Below, in pieces: positions 49,880-59,748 of a stretch of 64,000 nt of DNA. Source of the DNA: Pseudomonadota bacterium (GTDB lineage: Bacteria; Pseudomonadota; Alphaproteobacteria; Rhizobiales; Pleomorphomonadaceae). The position numbers and the translations under genes are program-made. How positions within the stretch are numbered: position 1 is the stretch's first letter; the number at the start of each line of letters is the position of its first letter. Under the pieces are notes generated by a model that searched no databases, was not told the origin of the DNA, and saw only the letters and a list, made by a program, of their open reading frames with translations. The stretch covers positions 62,001 through 126,000 of the forward strand of contig JAEZHI010000007.1 in NCBI GenBank assembly GCA_023436885.1. Direction: 5' to 3'.

Positions 49880-50779
49880 TCAGGCCGCCGCCGACCCGAC
49901 AAGACCGAGATAGTCCCAGATCACCGTGGCAGCCGCGAGAGCGGTGATCTCCGACACGTCATAAGCAGGTGCCACCTCTACGACGTCCATACCAACGAAA
50001 TCGATCCCCTTGAGGCTGCGTAGAATGACTTGGCTCTGCCAGGGGAAAATGCCTGCAAACTCGGGCGTGCCGGTACCGGGCGCGAAGGCTGGATCGAGGC
50101 AGTCGACGTCGTAGCTGAAATAGACTGCTCCGCCCCCAACCACCTGACGCACTCGCTCGGCGACCGCCACCGGGCCCATCGCATGAACGTCTTGAGCCGA
50201 GAGAATGGTGACGCCCTTGCCGATCGTCCAATCCCATACCTCGCGCTGCACCGGCGAGCGAATGCCGATCTGGATCATTCGCTTGGGGTCGATCAGCCCT
50301 TCCTCGATGGCGTGGTAGAAGGGCGAACCATGCCCATAGACCTGACCGAAGTTGTCCGGCCAAGTATCGACGTGAGCATCGAAATGGACAAGGCCAAGCG
50401 GCGCTCCAACCTTGCGACGAAGCGTCCTCAGAAGCGGCAGCGTGATGCCGTGTTCGCCTCCAATCGACAACAGGTGGTTCAGTCCTTCGGCCTGCGCCTC
50501 GATCCGCCGATAGCTTTCCGCAAGATCGCCGAGCGCGATGTGGAAGTCGCCGATATCGGCAATGTCGAGCTTGGTCGGGTCGATCCAGAAATGCGGATGA
50601 TCGCCGTCGGTCAGCATCCGGCTCGCGGCGCGTACGGCAGCCGGACCCGAGCGGGCGCCCGTCCGATTGGTAACACCGATATCGAGCGGAATACCGGCCA
50701 GCGTATAGGTGGCCGTGCGATCGAAACGGGTCAGCCCCATGAAACTTGGGGCTACGGCGAAGGTCGGGGTCCCGGACAT
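49880..50779 (-). CDS. speB: Agmatinase / ureohydrolase family protein
   Basis: 299 residues. The manganese motifs of ureohydrolases are all present: GGEHG, HFDAHVDTW and SYDVDCLDPAFAPG, with a later MDVVEV. Family members split agmatine, guanidinobutyrate or guanidinopropionate into urea plus an amine; the exact substrate is not readable from sequence. It follows the sensor kinase gene by 32 bases on the same strand, so it may be the last gene of that operon, or an independent gene. Confidence 0.85.
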   Translation of the reverse strand: MSGTPTFAVAPSFMGLTRFDRTATYTLAGIPLDIGVTNRTGARSGPAAVRAASRMLTDGDHPHFWIDPTKLDIADIGDFHIALGDLAESYRRIEAQAEGLNHLLSIGGEHGITLPLLRTLRRKVGAPLGLVHFDAHVDTWPDNFGQVYGHGSPFYHAIEEGLIDPKRMIQIGIRSPVQREVWDWTIGKGVTILSAQDVHAMGPVAVAERVRQVVGGGAVYFSYDVDCLDPAFAPGTGTPEFAGIFPWQSQVILRSLKGIDFVGMDVVEVAPAYDVSEITALAAATVIWDYLGLVGSAAA

Positions 50780-50811
50780 GGCGTTCCTTGCGTCTCTATT
50801 CCAGCGCCACC

Positions 50812-52203
50812 TCAGGCTTCGGCGGCGACCGGCAAATGAATCGCCGCAGTCAAACCGCCACTGGCCCGATTGGCAAGCGTCAATTCGCCGCCATGAGCGC
50901 GAACAACCGATCGTGCGGTTGCCAGCCCAAGACCGACGCCACCGGTCTCCTGGTTGCGAGAGGTTTCGAGGCGCGTGAACGGCGCGAATACCTCTTCCAT
51001 CTTGTCCTCGGGAATGCCGGGGCCATCGTCATCAACGGCGATCACGACGGCATGCGGCAACCGCTCCAGCCTGACGCGGGCGCGAATACCATATCGTACG
51101 GAGTTCTCGACGAGATTGCGCAAGGCCCGCCGCAGCGATACCGGCCGCACCGACAGATAGAGATGTTCTGGCCCCTCGACGGTGACGTCGTGTCCAAGAT
51201 CGGAGAAGTCAGCCGAAACAGCCTCGATCAAAGCCACCAGATCGGTGTTGCGCGATTCTTCGGCGGCGGCGTCATCGCGCGCGAAAGCCAGGGTCGCCTC
51301 CGCCATGCGCGTCATCTCGTCAATGGTGTCGACCATGCGTTCGCGTGTTTCGTCGTCGTCGATGAACTCTGCCCTCAAACGCAGAGAGGTGAGCGGCGTG
51401 CGAAGGTCGTGGCTGATAGCCGCAACCATGCGCGTGCGGTCGGCCACGAAGCGGCTGACGCGTCCCTGCATGGCATTGAAGGCACGATTGGCTCGAACGA
51501 TCTCCTCCGGCCCACGCTCGGGAAGATCTGGCACCCCTTCGCCGCGGCCGAGTTTATCCGAGGCTTGAGCCAGCTCCCTGAGCGGCTTGGTAATGCGGCG
51601 TACCGAAAGCGCGGTTACCAAGGATATGGCGATGACAGTCAGCAGCGTGGACATGACCACAGGCCATGCCCAGAGCTGGGGACGCGGCAACAGCGTCTCC
51701 GAGTTCAGCCAGGCACCGTCGGACAGGCGAACCGAGAGCGCCAGCGTCGGCGGCCAAGGCCTCGGCTTTTGCCGTCCGGGAGGACCAAAGCCGCTGGCGT
51801 GCATCATGGGATGCGCATCGCCTTCATCCCGGTCGTTGTCGGCGAACTCCGCACGTACCTCGCGGTTGGCTCCGAAAATCTCACTGAGCTTGTCGCGCGT
51901 CTCCCCATCAGGCCAGACAACAACCGATTCCTTGACCAGAGGCTCCGGGGTTAACGAATAGCGGGTACGGTTGGTGGCAAGCGCTGAGAGAATTTTCTCG
52001 CGTTGCGTTGCTGGTGTTTCCTCGACCAGGTTGGCGAGTGTGGCGATACGGCCAAGCACTTGCTCGCGCGCCGCCGCGTCGATTGCCGAACGGCGGCTCT
52101 CGGCGAAGAAGGCCAGCGTGATGAGCTGGGCGATCAGCACCGCCGCTATCAGCAATACCGATAGCTGCCCTGCGAGACTGCGAGGAAACAAGCGCGCCTT
52201 CAC
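50812..52203 (-). CDS. EnvZ-type sensor histidine kinase
   Basis: 463 residues. Membrane helix (about 15-33), a periplasmic region with a Pro/His/Met-rich stretch (DAHPMMHASGFGPPGRQKPRP, about 129-149, here cited as key parts HPMMH and PPGRQKP), a second helix (about 178-200), HAMP (about 200-250), HisKA with H265 in AAISHDLRTP and a catalytic domain (DDDGPGIP, GGVGLGLA). The His/Met-rich loop may bind metal; that is inference. Its ATG overlaps the regulator stop by 4 bases. Confidence 0.88.
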   Translation of the reverse strand: MKARLFPRSLAGQLSVLLIAAVLIAQLITLAFFAESRRSAIDAAAREQVLGRIATLANLVEETPATQREKILSALATNRTRYSLTPEPLVKESVVVWPDGETRDKLSEIFGANREVRAEFADNDRDEGDAHPMMHASGFGPPGRQKPRPWPPTLALSVRLSDGAWLNSETLLPRPQLWAWPVVMSTLLTVIAISLVTALSVRRITKPLRELAQASDKLGRGEGVPDLPERGPEEIVRANRAFNAMQGRVSRFVADRTRMVAAISHDLRTPLTSLRLRAEFIDDDETRERMVDTIDEMTRMAEATLAFARDDAAAEESRNTDLVALIEAVSADFSDLGHDVTVEGPEHLYLSVRPVSLRRALRNLVENSVRYGIRARVRLERLPHAVVIAVDDDGPGIPEDKMEEVFAPFTRLETSRNQETGGVGLGLATARSVVRAHGGELTLANRASGGLTAAIHLPVAAEA

Positions 52204-52928
52204 TCTGGAATTTCCTCGACGTCGGAAGCGAAGATGTAACCACCGCCCCAGACCGTCTTGATCAGCTCGGGATTCTTGGGATCGATCTCGATCTTCTTGC
52301 GTAACCGGCTCACCTGATTGTCGATAGAGCGGTCGAAGATCTGCGGCGTACGGCCCGACGTGAGATCCATCAACTGGTCCCTGTTCAACACCATGTTGGG
52401 GCGCTTCAAAAAGGCGGTCAGAAGCTGGAACTCCGCCGTCGATAGAGGCATGGCCACCCCGTCGCCACCGATGAGTTCCCTTCGACGCGCGTCAAGCACG
52501 AAGCGGTCGAATTTGAGCCGACGCACATCCAGGGGATCGCGTGACTTCGGTACGGCCTGCGTCCGCCGCAATACGGCGCGGATGCGTGCGAGCAACTCGC
52601 GCGGATTGAACGGCTTGGTGACATAGTCGTCAGCACCGATCTCCAGCCCGACGACGCGATCGGTATCTTCAGCCATGGCGGTCAGCAGAATTACCGGCGT
52701 ATCCGAGCTCTCACGCAGAAAGCGACACAGGCTGAGACCGTCTTCCCCCGGCATCATGATATCGAGCACCACCAGATCAACGGCAGCTGCCTTGAGCGCC
52801 TTGCGGGCCGCCGCTGCACTTTCGGATGTGGTGACGCGAAAGCCGTTCTTGACGAGATAGCGGCCAATGAGATCTCGGATTTCGCGGTGGTCGTCGACCA
52901 CCAGAATATGCGGCTGTGGTTCGGTCAT
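52200..52928 (-). CDS. OmpR-type response regulator
   Basis: 242 residues. Receiver with D12-D13 (VVDDHREI), phosphoacceptor D56 in LDIMMPG, K in VTKPFNP; a winged-helix trans_reg_C domain follows (VLNRDQLM, RSIDNQVSRLRKKIE, VWGGGYIF). It forms a coupled pair with the downstream kinase and is divergent from the EF-hand gene. ATG 52928 is chosen; an in-frame start 30 bases upstream lacks support. Confidence 0.9.
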   Translation of the reverse strand: MTEPQPHILVVDDHREIRDLIGRYLVKNGFRVTTSESAAAARKALKAAAVDLVVLDIMMPGEDGLSLCRFLRESSDTPVILLTAMAEDTDRVVGLEIGADDYVTKPFNPRELLARIRAVLRRTQAVPKSRDPLDVRRLKFDRFVLDARRRELIGGDGVAMPLSTAEFQLLTAFLKRPNMVLNRDQLMDLTSGRTPQIFDRSIDNQVSRLRKKIEIDPKNPELIKTVWGGGYIFASDVEEIPE

Positions 52929-53150
52929 GAGAGATACTCGCGGCGTTCCGTTTCCCAAGGATAACGATCCGTCAGAACGATGCCAAAGGAAATGGTATCG
53001 AGATGTATCACCAGCTGATGCAGTTACCGCTCAATACAACCAGCGCCTTTGCTGGCGAATTTGAGCGACAATTGCCTCCTATGTTGACCTCACCGCCGAC
53101 GGGAACCCCCATCGAGCCGTGGGCGGAACGGATAACAAGGAGAAGCTCCC

Positions 53151-53696
53151 GTGAAAGCGCTCACACTCGCTACGATTTCTGTCCTCTCTGTGGTCACCAT
53201 TGGAACAGTCGCCTTCGCCGCCGGTCCAGGCATGGGACCGATGGGCATGGGCCCCATGGGCTTCGGTCCGGAGCGCGGCCCGGCGAAGATGTTTGCCGAG
53301 ATCGACACCAACAAGGACGGCAAGATCGACGCCCAGGAGATAGCCGCCTATCGCGACAAAATGTTTGCGGAAGCCAACCCCAGCGGCAAGGACGGCATCA
53401 CCATTCAGGACTTCGAGACATGGTTCTGGAAGCAGCATCGCGAGATGATGGTCCGCGCCTTCCAGCGCCTCGACGCCGACGGCGATGGAAAAGTCACCAA
53501 GGCCGAAATGGAAGCAGCGGGCGACCACATGCTCGCATGGCTCGACCGCAATGACGACGGCAGCTACTCGCTTCCAAGCCACCCCGGTCGGGATGGCTGG
53601 CGCGATGGCAAGCACCGCCGCCATCATGGTCCCGGTATGATGCAGCCCTCGGGCCCGGCGGATGACGAGGCCCCGGCACCTGCACCGGCTCCGTGA
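53151..53696 (+). CDS. Exported EF-hand protein
   Basis: 181 residues with a signal peptide (1-23). A Gly/Met/Pro-rich stretch (GPGMGPMGMGPMG) is followed by three EF-hand loops: DTNKDGKIDAQE (about 51-62), DADGDGKVTKAE (about 108-119) and a shorter DRNDDGSYS. A His/Arg-rich tail (GKHRRHHGPGMM) ends it. The start is a GTG at 53151 after AAGGAGAAG. It is divergent from the two-component genes by 222 bases and may be their target or calcium partner, as inference. Confidence 0.82.
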   Translation: MKALTLATISVLSVVTIGTVAFAAGPGMGPMGMGPMGFGPERGPAKMFAEIDTNKDGKIDAQEIAAYRDKMFAEANPSGKDGITIQDFETWFWKQHREMMVRAFQRLDADGDGKVTKAEMEAAGDHMLAWLDRNDDGSYSLPSHPGRDGWRDGKHRRHHGPGMMQPSGPADDEAPAPAPAP

Positions 53697-53719
53697 TAGG
53701 CAAGTCCCTGAAAATGCAA

Positions 53720-53747
53720 AAGGCCGCCCGTGCAAAAGGGCGGCCTT
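53720..53747. terminator. Bidirectional terminator hairpin
   Basis: AAGGCCGCCC, 8-base loop, GGGCGGCCTT: a perfect 10-base stem in the gap between the EF-hand gene and the convergent ABC ATPase gene. Short T/A-rich flanks on both sides allow use in both directions. Confidence 0.8.
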
Positions 53748-53769
53748 CTCATTGCAAGCGAGCGATGCG

Positions 53770-54834
53770 TCAGCTGGACGCAATGATCAGAAGATCTTCC
53801 TTCTTGAAGGAGACCGTCGTTGACGCTCCAACCTTCGGTAACTGCAACGCCGGATCGTTGAAGAGGTCGAGCGACACACGTGCCTCTCGAAGCCGGACAC
53901 GGACGCGGATCACGGCGCCCAGGAAAGCTACTTCTTCAACGGTGCCCGTCAGTGCGTTGCGGTCGCCGTCGCCTGTGCCGATGGTGAGCGCCTCCGGCCG
54001 CAGGGCGACGATGGCTTCATCGGCAATACCGAAGGTTGATATGTCGCGCTTGGTCACGACCGGTTGGCCGTCGATTGAAACGCGGCCGGTGGCCGGATCG
54101 ACGACACGCGCCTCCAGAAGGTTCAGCGTGCCAACGAAGCTGGCAACGAAGCGGGTCGCCGGATTGTTGTAGATCTCGGACGGCGTGCCGATCTGGTCGG
54201 CGCGGCCCTGGTTCATCACCACGATGCGGTCGGAGATCGACAGTGCCTCTTCCTGATCGTGGGTGACAAACACGGTGGTGATCCCGAGTTCGCGCTGCAG
54301 GGCACGGATTTCCTCGCGCAGGGATACGCGGATCTTGGCATCGAGCGCAGAGAGTGGCTCGTCGAGCAGCAGGACCTGCGGCTTGATGGCGAGGGCACGG
54401 GCCAGGGCCACACGCTGCTGCTGCCCGCCGGAGAGCTGGTAGGGATAGCGGTCTCCGAGCTCCGGCAGCTTGATCAGCTCCAGCATCTCGGCAACGCGCG
54501 CGTCGATCTCGCCTTTTTCCTTGCCGGCAATCTTCAGTCCAAAGCCGATGTTGCCCGCCACCGTCATGTTGGGAAACAGCGCATAGGCCTGGAAGACCAT
54601 TCCGACGTTGCGCTTGGCTGGCGGCAGGTTAGTCATCTCAACGCCGCCGACATGGATCGATCCCGAAGACGCGGTCTCGAAGCCGGCGATCATTCTGAGA
54701 ATAGTGGTCTTGCCGCAACCCGACGGGCCGAGAAAGGAGATGAACTCTCCTTTCTCGATGGAAAGGTTGAAGTCGTGGACCACGGTGCTTGTGGCGAAAG
54801 ACTTCTTGAGATGGCTGATTTCGATGAAGGACAT
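53770..54834 (-). CDS. ABC transporter ATP-binding protein (PotA/FbpC type)
   Basis: 354 residues. Walker A GPSGCGKTT, Q loop VFQAYALFPN, signature LSGGQQQR, Walker B LLLDEPLSALD, H loop THDQEEA, and a C-terminal TOBE-type domain (about 275-350). It belongs to the spermidine/putrescine, iron and phosphonate importer class. It is the last gene of an SBP-permease-permease-ATPase operon, 23 bases after the second permease. Confidence 0.9.
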   Translation of the reverse strand: MSFIEISHLKKSFATSTVVHDFNLSIEKGEFISFLGPSGCGKTTILRMIAGFETASSGSIHVGGVEMTNLPPAKRNVGMVFQAYALFPNMTVAGNIGFGLKIAGKEKGEIDARVAEMLELIKLPELGDRYPYQLSGGQQQRVALARALAIKPQVLLLDEPLSALDAKIRVSLREEIRALQRELGITTVFVTHDQEEALSISDRIVVMNQGRADQIGTPSEIYNNPATRFVASFVGTLNLLEARVVDPATGRVSIDGQPVVTKRDISTFGIADEAIVALRPEALTIGTGDGDRNALTGTVEEVAFLGAVIRVRVRLREARVSLDLFNDPALQLPKVGASTTVSFKKEDLLIIASS

Positions 54835-54857
54835 CGGCGGTTCCGTGGGGTGAGCGG

Positions 54858-55640
54858 TCAGTGCCGGGCGGCGGTGGCGTTGCGAGAGACGACCTGGATG
54901 ATGCCCATGCAGGCCCAGGTGATCATGAAGGCCATGACGGCCAGCGCTGCCGGCTCATAGGCGCGGTTGGCGCCAATCAGCTGGAGATAGGGGCCGAAAG
55001 CCGGCCGGTTGAGCAGACTTGCGAAGGTGAACTCGCCAATGACGATGGCGAAGGTCAGGAAGGCGCCCGACAACATGGCGGAGCGGATGTTCGGCAGGAT
55101 CACACGCCAGATGATCGTGCCGGAGGACGCGCCGAGACTCTCGCCCGCTTCGGTCAGCGTCCTGACATCGATCGAACGAAGGCCCGTTTCGATCGAGCGA
55201 TACATGTAGGGCAACGCCAGCGTCACGTAGCCACAGGCGAGCAGGAAGTTGGTGCCAAGCGTCGAGTTGGTGAGCGGCAGCAGGCTCGACGAGTTGTAGA
55301 GACGCAAATAGCCGAAAACGATGACGATGGCCGGCACCACCAAGGGAAGCAGCGTCACGAACTCGATGAAGGGCCTCAGCTTCCTGAGCCTGAGCTCGAC
55401 GAAATAGGCCATGGGAACGATGATCGCCATACCGAGGATGATGGTGACGATGGCGAGCACGACCGAAAAACCAAAAGACTCCTGGAAGCGCGGATCAGCC
55501 AGCACCACGCGGTAGGCCTCGAAGCTGTAGATGCCCCTGACCTTGCGGAGCGAAAACTCGAAAGTAGCGGCGAGCGGCACCACGAAATAGAGGGTGCCGA
55601 ACAGAATGGCGAGCCAGTGGCCGAGACGGTTGGTCTTCAT
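54858..55640 (-). CDS. ABC transporter permease (PotC-like)
   Basis: 260-residue permease with six hydrophobic helices. EAGESLGASSGTIIWRVILP is the EAA motif (key part EAGESLGAS). Its ATG overlaps the preceding permease stop by 4 bases. It is the second of two permeases in this import system. Confidence 0.88.
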   Translation of the reverse strand: MKTNRLGHWLAILFGTLYFVVPLAATFEFSLRKVRGIYSFEAYRVVLADPRFQESFGFSVVLAIVTIILGMAIIVPMAYFVELRLRKLRPFIEFVTLLPLVVPAIVIVFGYLRLYNSSSLLPLTNSTLGTNFLLACGYVTLALPYMYRSIETGLRSIDVRTLTEAGESLGASSGTIIWRVILPNIRSAMLSGAFLTFAIVIGEFTFASLLNRPAFGPYLQLIGANRAYEPAALAVMAFMITWACMGIIQVVSRNATAARH

Positions 55641-56515
55641 TTGAGCCACCTTTCACTGCGCACGCGAAGCAGGATGTAGCAGAGATTGGAAAGACCGGTG
55701 ATGAGGATCATGCCGAAAGCGATCGCATAACCGAGATTCTGATCATGCAGCACGTCGCCCCGGATCTGTGCGTAAAGCAGGATGGTGACGATGTTCAGCG
55801 ACGAGCCGGTCAGCGCGTAAGCGGTTGCGATGGCGCCGAAGGAGTTGGCAAACAGCAGCAGCGTCGCGCCGAGAAAGCTCGGCATCAGCACGGGGCCGGC
55901 GACGTGGCGCCAGTACTGCCAGTTCGAGGCGCCCAGAATGGTTGCCGCTTCGCGCCATTCCTTCTTGATCCCCTCGATAGCCGGCGAGACGATCAGGACC
56001 ATCAGCGGGATCTGAAAATAGAGATAGGTGAGCGTCAAGCCCCAAAACGACAGGAGATTAAAGCCTTGCGCATAGATGTTTAGGCCAAGGGAAGACAAAA
56101 AGATCGTCACCAGCCCCTGCCGCCCCAGCGTCGCAAGAAAGGCAAACGCGAGTGGTACGCCGGCGAACTGCGAGGCGACGCCGGAAAAAGTCATGATGGT
56201 GGGACGAATCCAGCGCGGCAGACCACCGGACACCGCAGCATAGGCGATGAACGCTCCGATCAATGCTCCCATCACCGCCGAAGCGAGCGACACCTTAATG
56301 GAGATCCAATAGGAAGCGAGAATAGTGGCGTTCCATAGCTTGCCTAGATTGGCAAGCGTGAAGCTGCCGTCGTTATCCTGAAATGCTCCGATAACCAGAA
56401 AGAGCGTCGGCACTATCAGGAATAAGATGGCAAACACCATAAAAGGTGTAACGCCGACGATGGCCCAAGGCACACGCAGGCGAGGAAGATTGGCAGACGA
56501 AGTGTTGGAAACCAT
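55637..56515 (-). CDS. ABC transporter permease (PotB-like)
   Basis: 292-residue permease with six hydrophobic helices. REAATILGASNWQYWRHVAGP holds the EAA motif (key part EAATILGAS). The first of two permeases; it begins 104 bases after the binding-protein gene, whose 3' end carries a strong hairpin. Confidence 0.88.
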   Translation of the reverse strand: MVSNTSSANLPRLRVPWAIVGVTPFMVFAILFLIVPTLFLVIGAFQDNDGSFTLANLGKLWNATILASYWISIKVSLASAVMGALIGAFIAYAAVSGGLPRWIRPTIMTFSGVASQFAGVPLAFAFLATLGRQGLVTIFLSSLGLNIYAQGFNLLSFWGLTLTYLYFQIPLMVLIVSPAIEGIKKEWREAATILGASNWQYWRHVAGPVLMPSFLGATLLLFANSFGAIATAYALTGSSLNIVTILLYAQIRGDVLHDQNLGYAIAFGMILITGLSNLCYILLRVRSERWLK

Positions 56516-56549
56516 GCTGCTCCCTATCCGGATCGGCGATCACGGAAAG

Positions 56550-56578
56550 CCGCCCTCCAGCGCCAGGCCGGAGGGCGG
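56550..56578 (-). other. Hairpin between binding-protein and permease genes
   Basis: CCGCCCTCC, 11-base loop, GGAGGGCGG, followed on the minus strand by CTTTCC. A weak terminator or an mRNA-protecting hairpin would give more binding protein than permease; the spacing inside the operon fits that. Role is inference. Confidence 0.6.
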
Positions 56579-56619
56579 ATGGAGATTCCTGGGCGTGCGG
56601 CGTTCAGGCCGCGCCGACC

Positions 56620-57723
56620 TTACTTGACGTCGGCGCCGACGACCTTGTCCCAGTTCTTGGTGATGGTTTCCTTGTAGGAAGCCTGCTCATCAAGCGTCGG
56701 GAAGATCGCGTTGGCATAGGCCTCGGCCGGCGGCAACTTGTCGAGCAGCTCCTTGGGAACCTTGCCATTCTTGGCGAGGTCGTTGAAGCGGATCGGGTGG
56801 CAATAACCTTTCAGCCAGCCAATCTGCCCCTCGTCCGAATAGAGATACTCCATCCACAGCTTGGCGGCGTTCGGATGCGGCGCGTAAGCCGAGATCGCTT
56901 GAACATAAACGCCAGCGACGACGCCAGTCTTGGGCACAACGACATCCATCGGGGGGTTGCCGGCCAGAGAATCGCGCCAAGACAGAAGATTGTAGTCCCA
57001 AGCGGCAACGATCGGTGTCGTGCCCTGAGCGATTGGAGCCGACTTACCAATTACCGGAACGAAGTTGCCCTTAGCGACGACGTCCTTGAAGAAGTCGAGG
57101 CCGGCTTCACCGGCCTTGGCGACATCACCGCCTGCAGCGGACAGACCGGCAGCAAAAACGCCGGCGATGCCCTGCGAGGAGGCGCGAGGATCGCCAGCCA
57201 GCGCCACGGCATTGGCATACTCCGGCTTCAGAAGATCGGCCCAATCGGCCGGGCTGTTCTTGACCAGATCCTTATTGATGCCGAGCGACATCACGCCATA
57301 ATAATCGCCGTACCAGAAACCTTCTGCGTCCTTGGCACTGTCGGGAATGCTGGCCCAGGTCGACACCTTGTAGGCCTGAAGAAGGCCATCCTTCTTGGCC
57401 GAAGGACCGAAGCTGAGACCGACGTCGACAACGTCGGGAGCCTGGTCGCCGGTGTTGCCCTTGTTCGCCTTAATGGCTTCGATTTCGTCGGCAGAGTTGC
57501 CGTCCGGGTTAAGCTCATTGACTTCAAGGCCGTACTTGGCCTTGAAACCGTCAATGAGCGCGCCGTAACCGCACCAGTCGCGCGGCAGGGCGATGGTGGT
57601 CAGCTTGCCTTCCTTCTTGGCGGCGGCAGCGAGATCATCGAGCGAGGCGGCGAACGACGGTGCGGCAGCGCACAGGACGGCCTGCGCGGCGATGGTCGAC
57701 GCGAGAAACAGCTTAAGCGACAT
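56620..57723 (-). CDS. Periplasmic substrate-binding protein of the ABC importer
   Basis: 367 residues with a signal peptide (1-25, cut near SFAAS). The fold is the PotD/FbpA type (SBP_bac_1/6-like): WCGYGALIDGFKAKYG, APDVVDVGLSFG, GDYYGVMSLGINKDLV, AAWDYNLLSW. The closest annotated groups bind polyamines, iron(III) or phosphonates such as 2-aminoethylphosphonate; I cannot choose between them. ATG 57723 follows AGGGGA. It is first in the operon with two permeases and the ATPase. Confidence 0.85.
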   Translation of the reverse strand: MSLKLFLASTIAAQAVLCAAAPSFAASLDDLAAAAKKEGKLTTIALPRDWCGYGALIDGFKAKYGLEVNELNPDGNSADEIEAIKANKGNTGDQAPDVVDVGLSFGPSAKKDGLLQAYKVSTWASIPDSAKDAEGFWYGDYYGVMSLGINKDLVKNSPADWADLLKPEYANAVALAGDPRASSQGIAGVFAAGLSAAGGDVAKAGEAGLDFFKDVVAKGNFVPVIGKSAPIAQGTTPIVAAWDYNLLSWRDSLAGNPPMDVVVPKTGVVAGVYVQAISAYAPHPNAAKLWMEYLYSDEGQIGWLKGYCHPIRFNDLAKNGKVPKELLDKLPPAEAYANAIFPTLDEQASYKETITKNWDKVVGADVK

Positions 57724-57991
57724 GACGAGTCCCCTGTTGGCCGGGTGCCCCGGCACCCGGATTTCCCACTCTTCGGCAACGGCCTGCTTCACTTCCGCAA
57801 CGGATGCGAGCGGGTTTGCGCGATTTTAGAGGCGCACCAATCCAGGATGCCGCGAGCGGTCAGGGAAAGGTTCGCCGTCTCCGCGTTCTTCGTTACCTGA
57901 GTTATATGACAGTTTGTTGTGATCGCCGTCAATTCACCCAGACCATTCGGGCGTTTGCCTTTTTCGCCGACTAACGGCTTTTCGAGTGTGA

Positions 57992-58933
57992 TCAGTAGCC
58001 CTTGTCACGATCCACAAGATGACGAAGTGGCCGCCCTGCCTCATAGGTTGCGATCTCGCCGATGACATAGCGGCTCAGGGCTACGGGGTCGCTTTCAGCG
58101 GCGACATGCGGGGTCATGAAGAGATTGGGGGCATGCCAGAGAAGGCTGTCGGACGGCAATGGTTCGGTGGCGAACACATCGAGACTGGCGCCCTTGAGGC
58201 GCCCAGCGGCCAGCGCTTCCACTAGATCCGATTCTACCAGCGACCGACCGCGACCAGCGTTGAGGATCACCGGTCCGCCGAGCGGCCCATCCTTGGCGAG
58301 GGCGTCGATCACGTTTCGGTCGATCAGATTTTCGGTCTCGGCCGTCAATGGCAGCAGAGACACCAGAATATCGGTCCGTGCCAGGAATGCCGACAAGCCG
58401 TCCTTGCCATGGAAACAATCGACATTCGCCATATGCCTTTCGGTCCGGCTCCAGCCGTTCACCTTGAATCCCAAGGCCAGAAGAGCGCTCGCCGCATCGC
58501 GACCGAGTTCACCAAGCCCCATGATACCGACGCGAACCGCGCCGGCTGCCCACTGGCGCAATGGCTTCCAGCTGCCGGCTGCCTGCGCTGCGGCGTAATG
58601 AGCGTGGCGCCGGTGGTGCAGGAGCACGTTGAGTACTACCCATTCGGTCATGCGTCCCGTCAGGTCGGGATCGACGATACGAACAACCGGAAGATCGGGA
58701 AGATCGGGATCGGTGGTCAGATGGTCGACGCCGGCGCCCAACGAAAAGATGACCTCCAGATTGGGGAAGGTCTTGAGGTAACCAGGCTCCGGTTTCCAGA
58801 CGAGAGCGTAGCGGATGGCTGCCGGATCGAAAGCGTCACCGGGCAGAACCACCTTTCGGTCCGGGGCAGCCTCCCGAAGGGCGTCGATCCAATGGTCAGG
58901 CTTCCAGCCCCGAACAGCAATAAGAATGGTCAT
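57992..58933 (-). CDS. ghrA: Glyoxylate/hydroxypyruvate reductase A
   Basis: 313-residue D-2-hydroxyacid dehydrogenase. NAD(P)-binding motif MGLGELGRDAASAL, catalytic residues in ILNAGRGRSL (R), FATEPLP (E) and TPHVAAES (H). Family members reduce glyoxylate and hydroxypyruvate to glycolate and D-glycerate. Transcribed alone, divergent from def. Confidence 0.9.
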   Translation of the reverse strand: MTILIAVRGWKPDHWIDALREAAPDRKVVLPGDAFDPAAIRYALVWKPEPGYLKTFPNLEVIFSLGAGVDHLTTDPDLPDLPVVRIVDPDLTGRMTEWVVLNVLLHHRRHAHYAAAQAAGSWKPLRQWAAGAVRVGIMGLGELGRDAASALLALGFKVNGWSRTERHMANVDCFHGKDGLSAFLARTDILVSLLPLTAETENLIDRNVIDALAKDGPLGGPVILNAGRGRSLVESDLVEALAAGRLKGASLDVFATEPLPSDSLLWHAPNLFMTPHVAAESDPVALSRYVIGEIATYEAGRPLRHLVDRDKGY

Positions 58934-59087
58934 GACTTATCCCGGCTTTTGAATTCCGGCACATTGCCCGGTCGGCACGGTCGGAGGCAAGTCTCGTTCT
59001 CGGTAACAGTCACGAAGCCGCCATAGCTTAAGGATGCCCGGATGGTCGCTATTGACGGAAATAGCTGCCATGCGTATCTGACTTTTC

Positions 59088-59606
59088 ATGTCAAAACGCC
59101 CCCTCGTCATCCTCCCCGCCCCGCTGCTTCGTCAGACTTCCGCCCCTATTGCGCGCGTCGACGACGGCGTTCGAAAGCTCGCCAACGACATGCTGGAAAC
59201 GATGTACGCGGCGCCAGGCATCGGGCTCGCTGCCGTGCAGGTTGGCGAGATGAACCGCCTCATCACGATCGACGTGTCGCATGACGAGGAGGCCAAGGAA
59301 CCGCGCGTTTTCATCAATCCGGAGATCCTCTGGAAATCCGACGAGCTGTCGGTCTACGAGGAAGGCTGCCTTTCCATTCCCGACTACTATGAGGAAGTCG
59401 AGCGGCCGGCTCGCGTTCGGGTTCGCTACACCAACCTCGCCGGAGAACCTGAAGAGCTGGAGGCTGACGGTCTGCTCGCCACCTGTCTGCAGCACGAGAT
59501 CGACCATCTCGATGGCGTTCTGTTCATCGACCATATTTCGAAGCTCAAGCGCGATCGTGTCACCAAGCGCTTCGTCAAGGCGGCCAGGGAAAAGACGCGC
59601 ATTTAG
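59088..59606 (+). CDS. def: Peptide deformylase
   Basis: 172-residue metalloenzyme that removes the formyl group from new proteins. All three motifs are present: GIGLAAVQVG, EEGCLSIPD and QHEIDHLDG. It is first in def-fmt-truA. The ATG follows CTTTTC and has only a weak ribosome site. Confidence 0.96.
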   Translation: MSKRPLVILPAPLLRQTSAPIARVDDGVRKLANDMLETMYAAPGIGLAAVQVGEMNRLITIDVSHDEEAKEPRVFINPEILWKSDELSVYEEGCLSIPDYYEEVERPARVRVRYTNLAGEPEELEADGLLATCLQHEIDHLDGVLFIDHISKLKRDRVTKRFVKAAREKTRI

Positions 59607-59748
59607 TCATCCCAGGTATCGACTGGCCTCCGTCGCCGGCACCGAACGCCCCTTTCGCGGCTCCAGAGGGGCAATGCAGCCCCCAATGCTTGACGGCGCT
59701 GCCCGCATGGTATGAAAGGCGGGCGGAACAATCGCTCACGGGGTCGAA

